Part shown: positions 41,928 through 50,828 of the stretch, one piece after another
Numbering within the stretch: position 1 is the stretch's first letter
Layout of the letters: every line of letters starts with the position of its first letter
Assembly: GCF_947495725.1 (NCBI RefSeq)
Contig: NZ_CANLZZ010000004.1
Location: 124,001 to 188,000, forward strand
Reading direction: 5' to 3'
DNA: 64,000 nucleotides
Source: an uncultured Lutibacter sp.
GTDB taxonomy: Bacteria; Bacteroidota; Bacteroidia; Flavobacteriales; Flavobacteriaceae
Made by a program: the position numbers and the translations under genes
Notes under the pieces: generated by a model
Databases searched by the model: none
What the model was told of the DNA's origin: nothing
Seen by the model: the letters and a program-made list of their open reading frames with translations, nothing else

Positions 41928-42716
41928 TTAGGCAAATAAGTCGTTAAGTACTTTTGCCAATCGAATTCCTCCTTTATGCAACTGAGATCTTACCAACTCA
42001 AAATTTTCATACATATAATTATAACGTAAATTTTCTCCTACTTTAGCCGAACCATATACTTTAATTGCAAGTTGTTGAGTTTCATTAACCCAATCTTCAA
42101 TACTTCCTGTTTGTAAATAATTCACCTGCTTTTTTGAAATAACATCGGTATTTTGAGCTAATTCCGAATATGTCATGTTATAATGAGTAAGCATTTTAGA
42201 ATCCCAAACCGAGTGTAAATTTGTACCATTATCAAACCATTGCACCTGAATTGTATTTCCTCCTTTATCTTCAGATCGTCCTACATGCATTGGTTGATGT
42301 AAGTCACCTATAAAATGAACCAATAACTTTAAATAGAAAACTTTATCTTCAGTACTGGATGTTTTACTTAAAATAACCTCTTGACATTTTTTAATACCTG
42401 TAACTAAATCGCCTTTTGGATTTTTCTCAGCATCTTCATATTTAACTCCAAATGGCATATTTACATAATGCCAAGTATAGAACTCTCCATAGCGTTTATC
42501 CGATTTAATATCATCACCAAATGTTGATATCAAAGCCAAACTTTGACCATTTAATAGTTTAGCTATTTTTCGTTTTGTTTTTCCTTTTAAATAATCATTA
42601 GCAATTTCACCAATTGCTCTATGCCCAGTTAATCCCCATTCTGGATTTCCGCTATGTATTAACGAAAAAGTAAATAGGAAAGCAATTACGATATAAATCT
42701 TCTTTGGGTATTTCAT
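41928..42716 (-). CDS. S1/P1-type zinc nuclease
   Basis: A 262-residue secreted nuclease of the S1/P1 (phospholipase C-like) fold that cuts single-stranded nucleic acids. After a signal peptide ending near residue 24, the mature chain carries Trp27 and His32 (PEWGLTGHRAIGEI), the usual N-terminal zinc ligands. FGDDIKSD, TWHYVNMP, HFIGDLHQPMHVG and HSVWDSKML supply the rest of the trinuclear site. All expected ligands are visible. Probably periplasmic, for nucleotide scavenging. It is divergent from the SPFH operon across a control region with twin palindromes. Confidence 0.92.
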   Translation of the reverse strand: MKYPKKIYIVIAFLFTFSLIHSGNPEWGLTGHRAIGEIANDYLKGKTKRKIAKLLNGQSLALISTFGDDIKSDKRYGEFYTWHYVNMPFGVKYEDAEKNPKGDLVTGIKKCQEVILSKTSSTEDKVFYLKLLVHFIGDLHQPMHVGRSEDKGGNTIQVQWFDNGTNLHSVWDSKMLTHYNMTYSELAQNTDVISKKQVNYLQTGSIEDWVNETQQLAIKVYGSAKVGENLRYNYMYENFELVRSQLHKGGIRLAKVLNDLFA

Positions 42717-42731
42717 TTATTGAACTTTTGG

Positions 42732-42739
42732 CAAAGGTA
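42732..42739 (-). promoter_or_regulatory. -7 promoter element of the S1/P1 nuclease gene
   Basis: Minus strand TACCTTTG (TAnnTTTG), 16 bp before the ATG at 42716. The first ATGATATCAT palindrome lies just upstream, in the spacer between the -33 and -7 positions. Confidence 0.5.
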
Positions 42740-42747
42740 AAAAATAA

Positions 42748-42802
42748 ATGATATCATAAAAATTTGCTCAATTAAAATTATTTTATATCTTTATGATATC
42801 AT
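42748..42802. promoter_or_regulatory. twin ATGATATCAT palindromes in the nuclease/SPFH divergent control region
   Basis: Two identical 10 bp perfect palindromes lie at 42748-42757 and 42793-42802, 45 bp apart start to start, with a half site (ATATCA) at 42808. The first overlaps the nuclease promoter spacer. The second overlaps the last base of an imperfect -7 box (TATCTTTA, 42786-42793) for the SPFH operon. This fits paired operators for one dimeric regulator. The regulator is not identified. Confidence 0.5.
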
Positions 42803-42828
42803 TTTAATATCACTTTAAATAATTTCAT

Positions 42829-43689
42829 ATGACTCAAGAAAAATTAATAAAAGTTTCAAACGGCTATTTTATGCTATTTCTAGTCGCTTTGTTTATAGCG
42901 GGCATAATTACCGGCATTTTTAAAGAACTTACATGGCTCATACTAGGTTCAATTGTTCTAGCTGTAATAACAATCCCAGGTTTCTTTTTAGTAAACCCAA
43001 ATACTTCAAAGGTTCTACTATTATTTGGAAAATATATTGGAACTGTAAAAGAAAATGGCTTTTATTGGGCAAATCCCTTTTACAAAAAGAGAGGTATTTC
43101 TTTAAGAGCAAGTAATTTTGATAGTGAAAGAGTTAAAGTTAACGACAAACTTGGTAATCCAATAATGATTAGTACCATTTTGGTTTGGAAAGTAAAAGAT
43201 ACCTATAAAGCTGCTTTTGATGTTGATAATTACGAGAATTTTGTGCGTGTTCAATCGGATGCTGCCGTAAGAAAATTAGCCAGTCTTTATCCATATGATA
43301 ACTTTGAGGATGATGGTAAAGATGAAGAAATAACATTACGCGCAAGTGTAAATGAAGTTAGTGAAGCTCTTGAAGAAGAACTTTCTGAAAGATTAGATAT
43401 GGCAGGAATTGAAGTATTAGAAGCTCGAATAGGTTATTTAGCTTATGCTCAGGAAATAGCAAACGCTATGTTAAAACGTCAACAAGCAACAGCCATAATT
43501 GCGGCACGTCATAAAATTGTAGAAGGAGCTGTAAGCATGGTTGAAATGGCAATTGACAAACTAGGACACAACAATATTGTTGATTTAGATGAAGAACGAA
43601 AAGCTGCAATGGTTAGTAATTTAATGGTTGTGCTGTGTTCCGATAAAGACACAACTCCAATTGTAAATACAGGAACTCTAAATCATTAA
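42829..43689 (+). CDS. SPFH-domain (stomatin/prohibitin-like) membrane protein
   Basis: A 286-residue membrane scaffold protein. Two hydrophobic segments at about 12-30 and 33-52 anchor it. The SPFH domain follows from about 57 (NPNTSKVLLLFGKYIGTVKE) and includes MISTILVWKVKDTYKAAFDV. A helical region (ANAMLKRQQATAIIAARHKI) is typical of flotillin/stomatin oligomers in membrane microdomains. First gene of a plus-strand operon with a PH-like membrane protein, a hydrolase, an Arc-like protein and an aldose epimerase. Confidence 0.9.
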   Translation: MTQEKLIKVSNGYFMLFLVALFIAGIITGIFKELTWLILGSIVLAVITIPGFFLVNPNTSKVLLLFGKYIGTVKENGFYWANPFYKKRGISLRASNFDSERVKVNDKLGNPIMISTILVWKVKDTYKAAFDVDNYENFVRVQSDAAVRKLASLYPYDNFEDDGKDEEITLRASVNEVSEALEEELSERLDMAGIEVLEARIGYLAYAQEIANAMLKRQQATAIIAARHKIVEGAVSMVEMAIDKLGHNNIVDLDEERKAAMVSNLMVVLCSDKDTTPIVNTGTLNH

Positions 43690-43700
43690 GATAGAATTTA

Positions 43701-44207
43701 ATGCGTGTTTTTGAAGAATCACAAAAATTTACCCAAACTTGGATACTAGTAATTTTATTAATTAGTACAATTCTTCCAATAATGGCAATTGTAAAAGAAT
43801 GGAACCTAAAAGTAGATAAAAGTATTCAGGCTAACTTAGGTGCTGTTTTAGGTATTGGAGTTGTAATTTTAGTTATTTCACTTATATTTCTATTCAAATT
43901 AAAAACTAGAATAGATGAAACTGGAATTACATATCAATTTTTTCCTATTCACATAAAACCTCAACAGATTCCTTGGAATGATATTGAGAAAATATACGTT
44001 CGTAAATACAATCCAATTTTAGAATATGGTGGATGGGGTTTTAAAGGTGGAATATTTTTCAAAAAAAGAGGAACAGCTTTTAACGTTTCAGGAAATATAG
44101 GTATTCAAATTGAATTAAAATCAGGAAAAAAAATTCTTTTTGGAACCCAATTAAAAGAAAAAGCTGAACAAGCTTTACGTTATTATAAAAACCAACATAA
44201 TGATTAG
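43701..44207 (+). CDS. membrane protein with PH-like (bPH) domain
   Basis: 168 residues with two membrane spans (about 13-32 and 47-68), then a soluble part that begins RIDETGITYQFFPIHIKPQQ and includes IPWNDIEKIYVRKYNP and GIQIELKSGKKILFGTQL. This strand pattern, with a Trp-x-(E/D)I core, resembles bacterial PH-like domains. The exact family is uncertain. It lies 11 bp after the SPFH gene and overlaps the next gene by 8 bp, so the three are co-translated and probably act together at the membrane. Confidence 0.7.
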   Translation: MRVFEESQKFTQTWILVILLISTILPIMAIVKEWNLKVDKSIQANLGAVLGIGVVILVISLIFLFKLKTRIDETGITYQFFPIHIKPQQIPWNDIEKIYVRKYNPILEYGGWGFKGGIFFKKRGTAFNVSGNIGIQIELKSGKKILFGTQLKEKAEQALRYYKNQHND

Positions 44208-45138
44208 AGTATTAGCATATATACTATTATTTATTTCCGCTTCTGTATTTGGACAAAATTATATGGAGAATGAATTGACCATTAATTCAGGTAAATCTAC
44301 TCTAAACGGCACTCTTTTAACCGTTAATTCCAAAAGCAAAACACCTTTGGTGATTATTATTCCTGGATCTGGACCAACAGATAGAAATGGAAATAGTTTT
44401 GCAACAAATAATAATTCTTTGAAATTTTTAGCAAAGGCCTTAGCGGAAAAAAATATTTCAAGTTATAGGTATGACAAAAGTGTAGTTTCTAATAAAAAAG
44501 AAGAAATAAATAAGGTAAACTCCTTACGCTTTGAACATTTAATTAATGAAACAAAAGCTGTACTTCAATATTTTAAAAATGAAAATAAATTCTCTAATGT
44601 AATTGTAGCTGGTCATAGCCAAGGAAGTTTGGTTGGAATGATTGCTTCGGCAATTAATGCCGATGCGTTTATCTCATTAGCTGGTGCAGGAAGAACAATT
44701 GATAAAATTATACTTGAACAAATAGCAAAACAAGCTCCAAATCTTGAGGACGAAACTTCAAGAATTTTAGAAAAACTAAAAAAAGGAAAAACGGTTAATG
44801 AATATAACATAATGCTTAGTGCCTTATTTAATAAATCGGTACAACCATTTTTAGTTTCTTGGATAAAATACAATCCAATAATTGAAATTGAAAAGCTTAA
44901 TATCCCCGTATTAATTGTAAATGGCAGCAACGACATACAAATTAGCATAAAAGATGCTGAATTACTGCACAAATCAGCAAAAAACTCAAAACTTGAAGTG
45001 ATTGAACATATGAATCACATTTTTAAAGAAATTAAAGGCGATTTATCAGAAAATATGAAATCCTACAACAATCCTGAACTACCAATTATGACGGATTTTT
45101 CAAATATAATTACGACCTTTGTAAACGATCTAAAATAA
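44200..45138 (+). CDS. secreted alpha/beta hydrolase
   Basis: A 312-residue hydrolase with a signal peptide (ending SVFGQ, about 19). The oxyanion region is VIIPGSGPTDRNGNS, the nucleophile lies in AGHSQGSLVG (about residue 146), the acid in VNGSNDIQISI and the His in HMNHIFKEI. This set is typical of serine aminopeptidase/esterase-like proteins of Flavobacteriia. Substrate unknown. It overlaps the upstream PH-like gene by 8 bp and ends 2 bp before the Arc-like gene. Confidence 0.87.
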   Translation: MIRVLAYILLFISASVFGQNYMENELTINSGKSTLNGTLLTVNSKSKTPLVIIIPGSGPTDRNGNSFATNNNSLKFLAKALAEKNISSYRYDKSVVSNKKEEINKVNSLRFEHLINETKAVLQYFKNENKFSNVIVAGHSQGSLVGMIASAINADAFISLAGAGRTIDKIILEQIAKQAPNLEDETSRILEKLKKGKTVNEYNIMLSALFNKSVQPFLVSWIKYNPIIEIEKLNIPVLIVNGSNDIQISIKDAELLHKSAKNSKLEVIEHMNHIFKEIKGDLSENMKSYNNPELPIMTDFSNIITTFVNDLK

Positions 45139-45140
45139 AT

Positions 45141-45317
45141 ATGGCAAAGAAAAAAGCATTTGCATTACGAATAAATGAAGATATGCTCAAAGCTATTGAG
45201 AAATGGGCTGCTGATGAATTTCGATCTACTAACGGACAGTTAGAATGGATGCTAAATAAATGCCTAAAAGATGCTAAACGATTACAAAAAAAAACAAACT
45301 CAAACGATAATGTATAG
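45141..45317 (+). CDS. Arc-like ribbon-helix-helix protein
   Basis: A 58-residue protein starting MAKKKAFALRINEDMLKAIE, with strand FALRIN, helix MLKAIEKWAADEF and turn RSTNGQLEWMLNKCLKDA. This is the pattern of Arc/MetJ-type ribbon-helix-helix proteins, where the short strand binds the DNA major groove as a dimer. It starts 2 bp after the hydrolase gene and its stop overlaps the epimerase start by 8 bp (ATGTATAG). It could bind the twin palindromes at the operon front, but this is speculation. Confidence 0.8.
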   Translation: MAKKKAFALRINEDMLKAIEKWAADEFRSTNGQLEWMLNKCLKDAKRLQKKTNSNDNV

Positions 45318-46224
45318 TATTAAAACTACCAAAAACGAAAATCCTCTATTAAATCAAGTAGTAATTTCTAATGAAAATTTAAACCTGAAAAGTATAATTT
45401 ATCCAAATCTTGGGGCAGCAATTCAAGAACTTTCTGTTAACAATGTTTCAATTATTGATGGAATAACAAATGACCAAGCTGGTTTAGATTTATACAAAAC
45501 CAAGTTTAATTCCTCTTTTTTATTTCCGTTTCCAAACAGAGTAAAAGACGGAAAGTATTCTTTTGAAAATAAAGATTACCTATTAGAAGTAAATGAAACT
45601 AATTTAAACAACAGACTTCACGGTCATATTTTTAACAAAAGTTTTTCTGTAAAGTCACAAAAAGTTTCTGAAAAAAATGCAAGTGTAACTTTTAGTTATT
45701 CAGACAATGGAACAAGTGAAGGTTTTCCTTTTCCTTATGAAATAGAAATAACTTATAGTTTTTCAAACTCAAATATGTCTATTGATTTTAATGTATTAAA
45801 TATAGGGAAAACTTCTTTCCCTTATGGAATTGGATGGCATCCATATTTTAATGCGAAAAATTTAGGAACAAGTGTTATAAACTTTAATGCCGATAATCAA
45901 TATGTTGTTGACGAACAAATGATTCCAAAACAAGAAACTCCATTAAAATTTAAAACTCCTCTTGAATTAGGCGATACTTTTTTAGATGACTGTTTTATTA
46001 CAAAAGAATCAAACGTTTCTTTTAAAACGGATGAATATGATATAAATATTGACTTTTCTTCAAAAACTCCAAACAGTTTTTTACAGTTTTATACACCTGA
46101 CACTAGAGATTGTATAGCTATTGAACCAATGACTTGCGCACCAAATAGCGTTAATAATAAAGATGGGTTATTAACTTTAGCTCCAAAAGAAAACTATAGC
46201 TGGAATATTAGCTTAAATTTTTAA
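45310..46224 (+). CDS. aldose 1-epimerase family protein
   Basis: A 304-residue galactose-mutarotase-fold protein that interconverts sugar anomers. The general acid His lies in GIGWHPYFN and the general base Glu in CIAIEPMTCAPN. FPFPNRVKDGKYSF binds the sugar near the N-terminus. I use the ATG at 45310 (MYSIKTTKNENP). The longer frame from 45271 runs inside the Arc-like gene. No signal peptide, so cytoplasmic. Last gene of the SPFH operon, followed by a strong terminator. Confidence 0.92.
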   Translation: MYSIKTTKNENPLLNQVVISNENLNLKSIIYPNLGAAIQELSVNNVSIIDGITNDQAGLDLYKTKFNSSFLFPFPNRVKDGKYSFENKDYLLEVNETNLNNRLHGHIFNKSFSVKSQKVSEKNASVTFSYSDNGTSEGFPFPYEIEITYSFSNSNMSIDFNVLNIGKTSFPYGIGWHPYFNAKNLGTSVINFNADNQYVVDEQMIPKQETPLKFKTPLELGDTFLDDCFITKESNVSFKTDEYDINIDFSSKTPNSFLQFYTPDTRDCIAIEPMTCAPNSVNNKDGLLTLAPKENYSWNISLNF

Positions 46225-46240
46225 ATAACTTTATTTAATA

Positions 46241-46277
46241 AAAAAAAACTCCAAATTTTATTTTGGAGTTTTTTTTA
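46241..46277. terminator. bidirectional intrinsic terminator between epimerase and S46 genes
   Basis: AAAAACTCCAAA and TTTGGAGTTTTT pair around an eight-base AT loop, with A and T runs on the two sides. It serves both the plus-strand epimerase operon and the minus-strand peptidase operon. Confidence 0.88.
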
Positions 46278-46293
46278 TTTTATTTTTTACATC

Positions 46294-48501
46294 TTATTTT
46301 TTCGGATGCACTAATTTCATTTCTTCAATAAGGTTTTTAGCTCCTGCATATTTATCAATAATAAATAACACATAACGCACATCAACCATAATACTTCTAA
46401 CAATATCCGCATCATAATGCAAATCACTCATTGTTCCTTCCCAAGTAGTATCGAAAGCTAAGCCAATCATATTACCATTTGCATCCACAACAGGACTACC
46501 AGAATTTCCACCAGTCATATGATTTGTAGTTAAAATGTTTACGGGCATTTTTCCATTTTCACCATACTGTCCGTAATCTTTAGATTTATATAAATCTTGT
46601 AATTTTTGTGGAACATCAAATTCATAATCCCCAGGTTTATGTTTTTCCATTACTCCTTTTAAATAAGTAGTTGTATTATAAGTAACACCATCTTTTGGAT
46701 TGTACCCTTTAACCATTCCATAATTTACTCTTAAAGTACTGTTTGCATCTGGAAAAAATCTTTTGTTTGGAAAAACATCCATTAGAGCTTTCATATACTT
46801 TTTTTGAACAGCTGCCAATTTTAAATTAATTTGCTGATAAGTAGGTTCAATTTTTTTATAAAATGCATTGTGCAATTCTTTTCCAAAAATATATGCACTA
46901 TCCTCGTTTAATTTTTTAATTACCTCTTCTGAAGACCCCTTAAATAATTCTTCTACTCCTTCAAAAGTTGTTAATTTGGACGTACTATAAATGTTATTTG
47001 CTAAAGTTGAAAAATCTACATTAACCATAGTTGATGGTAAAAACTCTTTTGGAGATTTTTTAGCATATAAAGCAACTAATTTTTCAAATACTGGCTTATC
47101 TACTTGTGCACTGTAATTTTTAAATTTACCTTGTAATGATGCCAAAACCCCTGCTTTATTACCTTCAAAAGCATTATTTCCACCTCCTAAATAGGCCTGC
47201 TCTAATTGATATAAGCTAAAAGTAATACTTAACAATTCAACATTTCTATAAGCAACTTCAATCCAATAATCTCGAGCCAAAGAAACACTTTCGATTTCTT
47301 TATATAATTTTTCAAAATCAGAAAGAAGAGTTGAATATCCAACTAAGTCTTTTTCCTTAACTATTTTAGAGAATTCGGCTTCTAATTCTCTCTTTTTTTC
47401 AATTGCATTGGTATTGTTAATTCCTTGGCTTTCCCCAATCCACTTTTTCCAATAATTTGCAATAGAAGCAAATTTAGAAGCGTATTTAATTTTAATCTCA
47501 GGATCCTTACGCATATAAGAATCAACAACTTTTAATGCGGTATCTCTAATCTCAATTTTAGCAGGATTTATAACATTTGCAATTTGATTAACTCCAACTG
47601 CCGGTAAATACTCATTTGTACGACCTGGGAATCCAAAAACCAAGGTAAAGTCATTTTCTTCAACTCCATCTAAAGAAATTGGTAAGTAATGATTTGGTTT
47701 GTAAGGAACATTATCTTTTGAATACTTTGCTGGGCGATTATTTGCATCGGCATAAATACGAAACATAGAAAAATCTCCTGTATGGCGAGGCCACATCCAG
47801 TTATCTGTATCTGCACCAAATTTTCCAATTGAAGTTGGAGGAGCACCTACCAATCTAACATCTGTAAATTTCTCAATTACAAATAATAAATATTGATTTC
47901 CTTTGAAAAAAGATTTAATATATGATTCTTGCCAAGCTTCTTTTTTTGAAGCTTTATTAACTTTTAATATATTTTGATTGATAATTTTCAATTTTGCTGC
48001 TTCATCCATATCGTCAGAAACTCCAGCAAAAACTTCCGCAGTTACATCATCAATTCTTTTGATAAAAGTTGCGCTTGCCCCTTCGTTTGGAAGTTCTTCT
48101 TCATAACTCAATGCCCAAAAACCATCTTTTAAATAATCATGTTCTATAGTTGAATGCGATTGAATTTCACCATAACCACAGTGATGATTAGTTAATAATA
48201 AACCATTTGGAGAAATAACTTCAGAAGTACATCCGTTTCCAAAATGCGCAATAGCATCTTTTAAGCTCGAATTATTTACATCATAAATATCATTTATCGA
48301 CATTTTCATTCCCAATTGAGCCATCTCATCTGCGTTCATACCTTCTAATAAAGATGGTATCCACATTCCTCCTTGAATGTCTCGAGTATCTTGTTGAGCT
48401 ACTGGAACTTCAACTTTTTTCGCAATTTGAGTAGTTTCTTGTACGGTTTTACATGAAACAACTAACAATGCTGCTATCAAATAAAGTTTAAAATATTTCA
48501 T
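46294..48501 (-). CDS. S46 family dipeptidyl-peptidase, DPP7-like, Thr at the specificity site
   Basis: A 735-residue lipoprotein (signal LLVVSC, Cys17) of peptidase family S46, which releases dipeptides from peptide N-termini. The catalytic His is in TNHHCGYG (106-107), an Asp-rich DTDNWMWPRHTGDFS block follows, and the nucleophile is Ser667 in GGNSGSP. The residue 18 positions after the Ser, which sets P1 preference (Gly in DPP7, Arg in DPP11), is Thr685 (FDTTWEG). Preference may thus be for non-acidic residues. It lies 18 bp downstream of its paralogue. Confidence 0.93.
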   Translation of the reverse strand: MKYFKLYLIAALLVVSCKTVQETTQIAKKVEVPVAQQDTRDIQGGMWIPSLLEGMNADEMAQLGMKMSINDIYDVNNSSLKDAIAHFGNGCTSEVISPNGLLLTNHHCGYGEIQSHSTIEHDYLKDGFWALSYEEELPNEGASATFIKRIDDVTAEVFAGVSDDMDEAAKLKIINQNILKVNKASKKEAWQESYIKSFFKGNQYLLFVIEKFTDVRLVGAPPTSIGKFGADTDNWMWPRHTGDFSMFRIYADANNRPAKYSKDNVPYKPNHYLPISLDGVEENDFTLVFGFPGRTNEYLPAVGVNQIANVINPAKIEIRDTALKVVDSYMRKDPEIKIKYASKFASIANYWKKWIGESQGINNTNAIEKKRELEAEFSKIVKEKDLVGYSTLLSDFEKLYKEIESVSLARDYWIEVAYRNVELLSITFSLYQLEQAYLGGGNNAFEGNKAGVLASLQGKFKNYSAQVDKPVFEKLVALYAKKSPKEFLPSTMVNVDFSTLANNIYSTSKLTTFEGVEELFKGSSEEVIKKLNEDSAYIFGKELHNAFYKKIEPTYQQINLKLAAVQKKYMKALMDVFPNKRFFPDANSTLRVNYGMVKGYNPKDGVTYNTTTYLKGVMEKHKPGDYEFDVPQKLQDLYKSKDYGQYGENGKMPVNILTTNHMTGGNSGSPVVDANGNMIGLAFDTTWEGTMSDLHYDADIVRSIMVDVRYVLFIIDKYAGAKNLIEEMKLVHPKK

Positions 48502-48519
48502 TCTTTTATATAATTGTAT

Positions 48520-50727
48520 TTATTTATTTTTTTTAGGATGAACTAAAGTCATTTCTTTAATTAAATTTTTTGCTCCTGCATATTTATCTACTATAAATAA
48601 TACATAACGAACATCAACCATAATATTTCTACAAATATCTGGATCGTAATTCATATCACTCATTGTTCCTTCCCATACTCTGTCAAAATTTAAACCTATA
48701 AGATTTCCTTCGGCATCAATTGCTGGACTTCCCGAGTTTCCTCCAGTAGTATGATTAGTTCCAATAAAACAAACCGGAATTTTACCGTTTTCGGCATATT
48801 GTCCGTAATCTTTGTTTTTGTATAATTCTTGTAATTTTTGAGGAACATCAAACTCATAATCTCCAGGAATATATTTTTCCATTACACCCTCTAAATAGGT
48901 TGTGGTATTAAAATAAACTCCATCTTTTGGTTCGTAACCTTTAACCTGACCGTAAGTTACACGAAGTGTACTGTTGGCGTCTGGAAAAAAGCGTTTATTA
49001 GGAAAAACCTCCATTAAACCTTTCATATACTTTTTTTGAACCGCTTCTAATTGCATATTCAATTGCTGAAATTTAGGCTCTATTTTATTATAAAAAATAG
49101 TATGTAATTCTTTTCCAAATTTATAAGCTTCATCATTATTCAATTTTTCAATAACTTCTGTGGCGGAACCAGCAAGTAATTCGGTTGCACTTTCTAAAGA
49201 AGTTAACTTTGACCTTGAATAAATACGATTTGCTAGCTCATTAAAATTAACATTTTTCATATTTAAAGGAACATAATCACTTGGCGCTTTTTCTGCATAA
49301 AGACTCGCTAATTTAGCGAAAACTGGTTTATCTACTTTTGCGCTATAATTTTTAAAAGTCCCATTCAATCTGCTTAAAATTGTAGTTCTTGCACTATTAA
49401 AAGCTTCTTCTCCTCCTCTTAAAAAAGCTTGCTCTAATTGATATCCTCTAAAGGTAATTCCTAATAATTCTACATTTCGGTAAGCCACTTCAATCCAATA
49501 ATCACGAGCCAAAGAAACACTTTCAATTTCTTTATATAAATTTTCGAAATCAGACAATAAAGTTGAATAACCTACTAAATCTTTTTCTTTTACAATTTTT
49601 GAAAATTCGGCTTCCAAAGCTCTCTTTTTTTCAATAGCTTTTGATTTTTCAATTCCTTGATTTTCACCAATCCATTTTTTCCAATAATTAGCAATTGAAG
49701 CATATTTAGATGCGTATTTTATTTTAATTTCGGCATCTGAGCGCATAAAACCGTCAACAATCTTTAACGCATTTTCTCTAACTTCAATTTTAGCAGGGTT
49801 TAACACATTTACCGTTTGATCAATACCAACGGCCGGTAAATATTCATTAGTAGTTCCAGGAAAACCGAAAACTAATGTAAAATCATTTTCTTCAACCCCA
49901 TCCAATGAAATTGGCAAATAATGATTTGGCTTGTATGGTACATTTTCTTTAGAATATTCTGCAGGACGATTATTAGCATCAGCATAAATACGGAACATAG
50001 AAAAATCTCCAGTATGACGAGGCCACATCCAGTTATCAGTATCTGACCCAAATTTACCAATAGATGTTGGAGGTGCACCAACCAAACGAATATCCTTATA
50101 TTCTTCGGTTATAAATAACATGTATTGGTTTCCTTTATACATTGCCTTAACATTTGCATCTTGCCAAGTTTCTTTATTTGCCGATTTTACAACTTTTAAA
50201 ATATTTTGATTTATCTTCTTTAATTTTGAAGCTTCATCTAAATCACTTGTAACACCTGCAAAAACCTCAGCAGTAACATCGTCAATTCTTTTTATAAAAG
50301 TTACTGTCATACCTGGATTTGCTAATTCTTGGTCGTAACTCATAGCCCAAAAACCATTTTGCAAATAATCATGTTCAACTGAAGAATGCGATTGAATAGC
50401 TCCGTATCCACAATGATGATTGGTAAGTAACAATCCATTTGGGGATATAATTTCAGAAGTACAACCTCCATTAAAATGAACAATGGCATCTTTTAAACTA
50501 GAGTTATTAACATCATAAATATCCTTGGCAGTCATTTTACTTCCTAACTGCTGCATTTCAACTTCATTAACACCTTCAAGCAATGAAGGGATCCACATTC
50601 CTCCTTGAATTTCTCGTGTATCAACCGTTTTTGAAATTGTATTGTGCTGCGTTTCAGTTGTTTCTTTAATAGTTTTGCATGAAACTATTAGTAAAGCAAC
50701 AAATAAATAAGGTATTATATATTTCAT
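48520..50727 (-). CDS. S46 family dipeptidyl-peptidase, DPP11-like (Asp/Glu-specific type)
   Basis: A 735-residue lipoprotein (signal LLIVSC, Cys17), highly similar to its neighbour over the whole length. Catalytic His at 104-105 (TNHHCGYG) and Ser665 in GGNSGSP. The specificity position is Arg683 (FDRVWEG), the residue that makes DPP11 enzymes choose Asp or Glu at P1. Together the pair could cover acidic and other N-terminal dipeptides, the standard way asaccharolytic Bacteroidota use peptides. First gene of a two-gene operon. A -7 box lies 22 bp upstream of the ATG. Confidence 0.93.
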   Translation of the reverse strand: MKYIIPYLFVALLIVSCKTIKETTETQHNTISKTVDTREIQGGMWIPSLLEGVNEVEMQQLGSKMTAKDIYDVNNSSLKDAIVHFNGGCTSEIISPNGLLLTNHHCGYGAIQSHSSVEHDYLQNGFWAMSYDQELANPGMTVTFIKRIDDVTAEVFAGVTSDLDEASKLKKINQNILKVVKSANKETWQDANVKAMYKGNQYMLFITEEYKDIRLVGAPPTSIGKFGSDTDNWMWPRHTGDFSMFRIYADANNRPAEYSKENVPYKPNHYLPISLDGVEENDFTLVFGFPGTTNEYLPAVGIDQTVNVLNPAKIEVRENALKIVDGFMRSDAEIKIKYASKYASIANYWKKWIGENQGIEKSKAIEKKRALEAEFSKIVKEKDLVGYSTLLSDFENLYKEIESVSLARDYWIEVAYRNVELLGITFRGYQLEQAFLRGGEEAFNSARTTILSRLNGTFKNYSAKVDKPVFAKLASLYAEKAPSDYVPLNMKNVNFNELANRIYSRSKLTSLESATELLAGSATEVIEKLNNDEAYKFGKELHTIFYNKIEPKFQQLNMQLEAVQKKYMKGLMEVFPNKRFFPDANSTLRVTYGQVKGYEPKDGVYFNTTTYLEGVMEKYIPGDYEFDVPQKLQELYKNKDYGQYAENGKIPVCFIGTNHTTGGNSGSPAIDAEGNLIGLNFDRVWEGTMSDMNYDPDICRNIMVDVRYVLFIVDKYAGAKNLIKEMTLVHPKKNK

Positions 50728-50748
50728 TTCATTAAAATTTAATGCAAC

Positions 50749-50756
50749 AAATATAA
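50749..50756 (-). promoter_or_regulatory. -7 promoter element of the S46 peptidase operon
   Basis: Minus strand TATATTTG (TAnnTTTG), 22 bp before the ATG at 50727. No TTG at the standard -33 spacing. Confidence 0.45.
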
Positions 50757-50828
50757 GAAACCCATCAATCTTAAATTACGAATAACAAAATAAAAAATAT
50801 TAAATTAGCCGAAATTCAAAAAAAATAT

